From an uncultured Clostridia bacterium (GTDB lineage: Bacteria; Bacillota; Clostridia; Lachnospirales; Bianqueaceae), in NCBI GenBank assembly GCA_937892735.1, contig CALBGL010000135.1, positions 1 through 37,117 of the forward strand: DNA of 37,117 bases, in the 5' to 3' direction. This document shows positions 34,293-37,117 of the stretch, piece after piece. Both the position numbers and the translations under genes were made by a program. Each line of letters starts with the position of its first letter. Position 1 is the stretch's first letter. The notes beneath the pieces were generated by a model. That model searched no databases. It was not told the origin of the DNA and worked only from the letters and a program-made list of their open reading frames with translations.

Positions 34293-35497
34293 TGAAGAGT
34301 GTACGTCTTTTGCTTGCGGTGAGTTGCATGCTGATTTTATCAGCATGCAGCTCACCTTCATCCTCCGCGATTTTAGATGAAAAAGATGAAAAATTTGAGA
34401 CCGAGGAATACCTGCCTCTGTATGATCAGCAGTTGCAGTTTAGAACTCGCGCGAATGTTCGCGTTCAAAAATGGGAAGATGTGTATTATGCACTCATGAG
34501 GAAATGGATTCTGTATTATGATGTAAAATCAGGAATATCCGGCAAACTATGCGGCAAGAACGAGTGTGATCATACAACGATGCAATGTAATGCATTCATC
34601 AATTGGCAGATGCCAACATTGCAGATCTACGATCGACATCTGTACTGGATCGAGGGCGGAACATTATGTCGTATGGAGTTAAATGGGGAAAATCGGGAAA
34701 CAGTTCGAAAGATCTCCGTGCCGAGAAATAACTTTGATCCTCTTTTTGTGATTCATCGGGGATATGTCTATTTTGGCGTGTCAGATACACAGGTGAAAGA
34801 GGGGACAAGCTCAGATCACTATACGATTACTCGGTATGAACTGGAAAACGCAGAAAAAGAGGGAGAAATTCTATTCGAAAAGGATTATAATGGATCGTTT
34901 GTAGAATGGAGATTATGTGGAAATACGATGTATATCCTAGTGGATGATTTTGTTTCCAATGAGGGAACGGCGATATATAATCGAGAGTTTTACCGATATA
35001 CGGCACAGAAGGGTCTGGAAGAGTTATGGAATAAAAAAGAAGACGAATGGTCGCTCATTGATTTTTCCATCTCAGAGGAAGGTCAATTGACGTGTTTGGA
35101 ACAACGGAGCACAGATAATGGTCGTGCCATTCAATATGCAGTCGTGGATTTGGAAAAGAAGGAAAAAGAGGATATAGTGTGTTTTGATATACAAGAAGGT
35201 GCGACGGCCAGGCTATATGAAGATTACATGATTGTATATTTGAATCATCGGGTCGATGGAGAGCGCGTGACGCCGTATGCGATTTATGACAGAGAAAATC
35301 ATCTGATCCGCGAGGGAGAGATCCGGGGTTTCTTTGTAGCACCGATAGGAATAGATGGAGAAAATATCTTGTGGAGTGCCAGTGATTTTCATGAAGAGGG
35401 AGGGACATTATTTGCGTTATTGGAACTGCCGATTCAGGGAAACGGGGCCGTTCAGACACTGATATCCTGTGATGTTCCTATGGGACAAGACCTGTAA
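34292..35497 (+). CDS. Putative lipoprotein with Cys/His cluster and propeller-like repeats
   Basis: A 401-residue lipoprotein (lipobox LSAC, Cys19). Near the start of the mature domain is C87-x4-C92-x-H94-x4-C99, a pattern I associate with a common clostridial lipoprotein group of unknown function; it could bind a metal or form disulfides. The rest has repeated short strands with Y/W (YWIEGGTLCRM, YVYFGVSD, YILVDDF) like a beta-propeller. ATG 34292 lies in a TGATG overlap with the secreted-protein gene; GTG 34289 is an alternative. AT-rich like its partner. Confidence 0.75.
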   Translation: MKSVRLLLAVSCMLILSACSSPSSSAILDEKDEKFETEEYLPLYDQQLQFRTRANVRVQKWEDVYYALMRKWILYYDVKSGISGKLCGKNECDHTTMQCNAFINWQMPTLQIYDRHLYWIEGGTLCRMELNGENRETVRKISVPRNNFDPLFVIHRGYVYFGVSDTQVKEGTSSDHYTITRYELENAEKEGEILFEKDYNGSFVEWRLCGNTMYILVDDFVSNEGTAIYNREFYRYTAQKGLEELWNKKEDEWSLIDFSISEEGQLTCLEQRSTDNGRAIQYAVVDLEKKEKEDIVCFDIQEGATARLYEDYMIVYLNHRVDGERVTPYAIYDRENHLIREGEIRGFFVAPIGIDGENILWSASDFHEEGGTLFALLELPIQGNGAVQTLISCDVPMGQDL

Positions 35498-35503
35498 GAA
35501 GGC

Positions 35504-35532
35504 TTGCATTTCTCCCTGGGACGTGGTACTAT
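35504..35532 (+). promoter_or_regulatory. Promoter of the second esterase pair
   Basis: TTGCAT (35504-35509) and TACTAT (35527-35532) spaced 17 bases, about 40 bases before the start codon. Its -10 is touched by the palindrome at 35531-35547. Confidence 0.6.
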
Positions 35533-35547
35533 ACATTTAAAATGTAT
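35531..35547. promoter_or_regulatory. Palindrome over the start site of esterase pair 2, candidate operator
   Basis: ATACATTT (35531-35538), one central A, AAATGTAT (35540-35547): perfect 8-bp arms placed from the end of the -10 box across the expected start of transcription. The spacing suits a small dimeric repressor. The regulator is unknown. Confidence 0.5.
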
Positions 35548-35571
35548 CCTATATAGATAGGGGGTTACAAA

Positions 35572-36261
35572 GTGAATTGGATACAGGTACAGACATTTGC
35601 AGAAGGACCTCACACCTATGTGGGGATTGAGGTATTTCTGCCGCAGACGGTGGAAGCCGGTAAACGATATCCCTTGCTGATGCTGCTTCACGACCATGGT
35701 GAAGACAGGACGCAATGGATGCGACAGGCACGCTTGGAACGGTACGCCGAGAAAGCCGGCGTGGCGCTCGCTCTGATCGATGGCAATCAGAGCTGTTTTG
35801 TCAACAGTGTGACAGGGTATGCCTGGGGCGACTATCTGGTGCAGGAGCTGCCGGAGAAGCTATCTGGCTGGTTCCCCATTTCCCGTGAAGCGAAGGATCG
35901 CTGGGTCATGGGTGTGGGAACCGGGGGTTATGGAGCCCTCATGGCGGCGCAAAACGCGCCGGATGCCTTCGTGGGCGCGGCCGCGGTCAATCCCGTGTTA
36001 GACGTAGCCTGTTTATACGGAACAGACTATGAACCCAAGCCGGAGTATCTTTTTGGCGAGAAAGAGGCGCTGGTCTCCCAGGGCTATTCGCTGTCCCCGT
36101 CGTTTCAGATTCCGGTTCGGCTGTACTGCGACGCAGATCACGAGGAGAAAGCGAAGCAGTGGGCGAAGAACGGCGCGCAAATCACAGTGGAAGATGTCGG
36201 CGCGGAGAATCTTCTGGAAGAGTCCTTTCAGAAGTACGTGGAAGGAGGGATCCGGGGATGA
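35572..36261 (+). CDS. Esterase-D-like pseudoenzyme, copy 2 (nucleophile Ser replaced by Gly)
   Basis: A 229-residue counterpart of the protein at 28553, starting at GTG with AGGGGG upstream. Shared landmarks: HTYVGIE, RYPLLMLLH, GNQSCFVN, WGDYLVQEL, SGWFPI and the elbow GVGTGGYGALMA, where residue 116 is Gly instead of the catalytic Ser. The expected catalytic-His position near GAENLLEE has no histidine. The fold seems kept while catalysis is lost, by a different substitution than in copy 1. Its stop overlaps the ATG of the active esterase (ATGA). Confidence 0.85.
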   Translation: MNWIQVQTFAEGPHTYVGIEVFLPQTVEAGKRYPLLMLLHDHGEDRTQWMRQARLERYAEKAGVALALIDGNQSCFVNSVTGYAWGDYLVQELPEKLSGWFPISREAKDRWVMGVGTGGYGALMAAQNAPDAFVGAAAVNPVLDVACLYGTDYEPKPEYLFGEKEALVSQGYSLSPSFQIPVRLYCDADHEEKAKQWAKNGAQITVEDVGAENLLEESFQKYVEGGIRG

Positions 36262-37019
36262 CACTCATGCAGTTTCATATTCAATCGAAGGTATTGCAGA
36301 TGGGGATGGACGTGTGGGCGCTTCTGCCTGACCAGCCCCACACCATCCAGGAACCATTAAAAGTGCTGTGGCTTCTTCATGGCGGCAGCGGAGATCAGAC
36401 CGGTTGGGTGCGTAATACAAGTATCGAGGCGCATGCTGGGAAATACAATAACCTGGCAGTGATCCTGCCCCACGCCTATCACTCCTGTTTTGTGGACATG
36501 GCGAAAGGCGCGCGTTTTGGGGAATACATCGGCAAAGAACTGCCGCAGATTATGCGAGGGCTATTGCCACAACTTTCTACGCGCCGCGAGGATAACTGGA
36601 TCAGCGGATTCTCGAACGGGGGTTACGGCTGTTTGTATATCGGGCTGAACAATCCCGAAACCTTCGGCGCGATCGGGGCCTATGGAGCAGGCGACAAAGC
36701 AGACGCGGATTTCTCTCATCGTATGCAGGATAAAGAAAGAATGTTCGGTACGGGAGATATCAAACAATCGCCCTACTGTGTACGCCGCACCATCCTGGAA
36801 CTAGCGAAAACCGATTTGCCCAAGCCGATCGTCGATCATGGCTGTGGCGAATACGATCCTTGGCGAGATATGAACGAATTGGTTCGAGACACGTTCCTCT
36901 CTGTCCCGGGGGATCCATATCGATATCGTTTCACCATGATTTCTGGAGATGGCCATACGAATACGTGCAGTGATACGTTAGAAGAAGGCTTTATCAGGCG
37001 TATGATGGAAGACGAATAG
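36258..37019 (+). CDS. Esterase-D/EstA-family alpha/beta hydrolase, copy 2 (apparently active)
   Basis: A 253-residue relative of the esterase at 29155, sharing LMQFHIQSKVLQM, KVLWLLHGGSGD, GFSNGGYG (nucleophile Ser119), FGAGDKADADF-like GAGDKADADF, HGCGEYDPWRDMNE and GDGHTNTC (likely triad His233). The loop near residue 25-35 is shorter than in copy 1. AAGGAGGG precedes the ATG, which overlaps the pseudoenzyme stop. No signal peptide. I see no terminator hairpin immediately after the stop. Confidence 0.9.
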   Translation: MTLMQFHIQSKVLQMGMDVWALLPDQPHTIQEPLKVLWLLHGGSGDQTGWVRNTSIEAHAGKYNNLAVILPHAYHSCFVDMAKGARFGEYIGKELPQIMRGLLPQLSTRREDNWISGFSNGGYGCLYIGLNNPETFGAIGAYGAGDKADADFSHRMQDKERMFGTGDIKQSPYCVRRTILELAKTDLPKPIVDHGCGEYDPWRDMNELVRDTFLSVPGDPYRYRFTMISGDGHTNTCSDTLEEGFIRRMMEDE

Positions 37020-37055
37020 ACTGCATGAATCCTGCCTTCTCCGTCCCCAGGAACC

Positions 37056-37084
37056 TTGCAAATAAGCCATTTTTGTGTTATAAT
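37056..37084 (+). promoter_or_regulatory. Promoter of the gene at the right edge
   Basis: TTGCAA (37056-37061) and perfect TATAAT (37079-37084) with a 17-base spacer, just upstream of a start codon at 37110. Confidence 0.8.
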
Positions 37085-37106
37085 CCCCCTTTACGAAAGG
37101 GGGATT
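37082..37106. promoter_or_regulatory. Perfect 11-bp inverted repeat over the start site and ribosome site
   Basis: AATCCCCCTTT (37082-37092), loop ACG, AAAGGGGGATT (37096-37106). It overlaps the -10 box, the likely transcription start and the AAAGGGGG ribosome site. It could be a repressor site. Confidence 0.6.
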
Positions 37107-37109
37107 TCT

Positions 37110-37117
37110 ATGGAAGA
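37110..37117 (+). CDS. Start of a gene running off the window
   Basis: ATG at 37110 follows AAAGGGGG at a normal distance and a good promoter. Only MEE can be read, so the product is unknown. Confidence 0.55.

Overview
The window reads as the chromosome of an anaerobic, endospore-forming Clostridia bacterium, most like Lachnospiraceae. The basis is a complete spoIIA sporulation operon and a spoVA operon, a rubredoxin-first (reverse) rubrerythrin, an isoleucine T-box leader, a type-2-like IleRS, and two LplB/YtcP/lipoprotein sugar-type ABC importers of the Gram-positive kind. No phage, IS, tRNA, rRNA or CRISPR was seen. The assignment is by family knowledge, not by a search.

Layout. 1-480: an array of 75-bp tandem units, each with a conserved internal inverted repeat, then a terminator. 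482-1110: reverse rubrerythrin (minus) with a clear promoter. 1111-1386: a hairpin-rich leader. 1387-6108: a tightly packed plus-strand operon of lactate/2-hydroxyacid dehydrogenase, MATE exporter, Sfp-type phosphopantetheinyl transferase, M20 peptidase and HAD phosphatase. 6111-7626: spoIIAA-spoIIAB-sigF on the minus strand. 7796-10734: spoVAA, spoVAB (frameshifted), spoVAC, spoVAD and spoVAE on the plus strand behind a candidate sigma-G promoter. 10814-11535: a decayed HAD-hydrolase gene with three in-frame stops and a short GPP34-like remnant. 11660-14389: class A penicillin-binding protein (minus). 14662-16029: YunB and YigZ. 16065-20245: T-box(Ile)-yebC-ileS. 20267-20872: a small lipoprotein.

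21046-37019 is the accessory part. A membrane-anchored AraC-type regulator is followed by ABC importer 1 (two permeases and a binding lipoprotein), a class-C beta-lactamase-like serine hydrolase, and a pair of alpha/beta-hydrolase genes. Importer 2 follows (binding lipoprotein and two permeases). Next comes a visibly AT-richer two-gene cassette (small secreted protein plus a lipoprotein with a Cys/His cluster), then a second copy of the alpha/beta-hydrolase pair.

The most interesting signal is that duplicated pair. In each pair the first protein is an esterase-D-like pseudoenzyme whose nucleophile serine is replaced (Asp in one, Gly in the other, both at residue 116). The second protein is an apparently intact esterase with a GFSNGGYG nucleophile elbow. 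In both copies the two reading frames overlap and look translationally coupled. This suggests an obligate pseudoenzyme/enzyme module working with oligosaccharide importers, perhaps removing acyl groups from imported glycans. The arrangement and substitutions are read from sequence; the function is inference.
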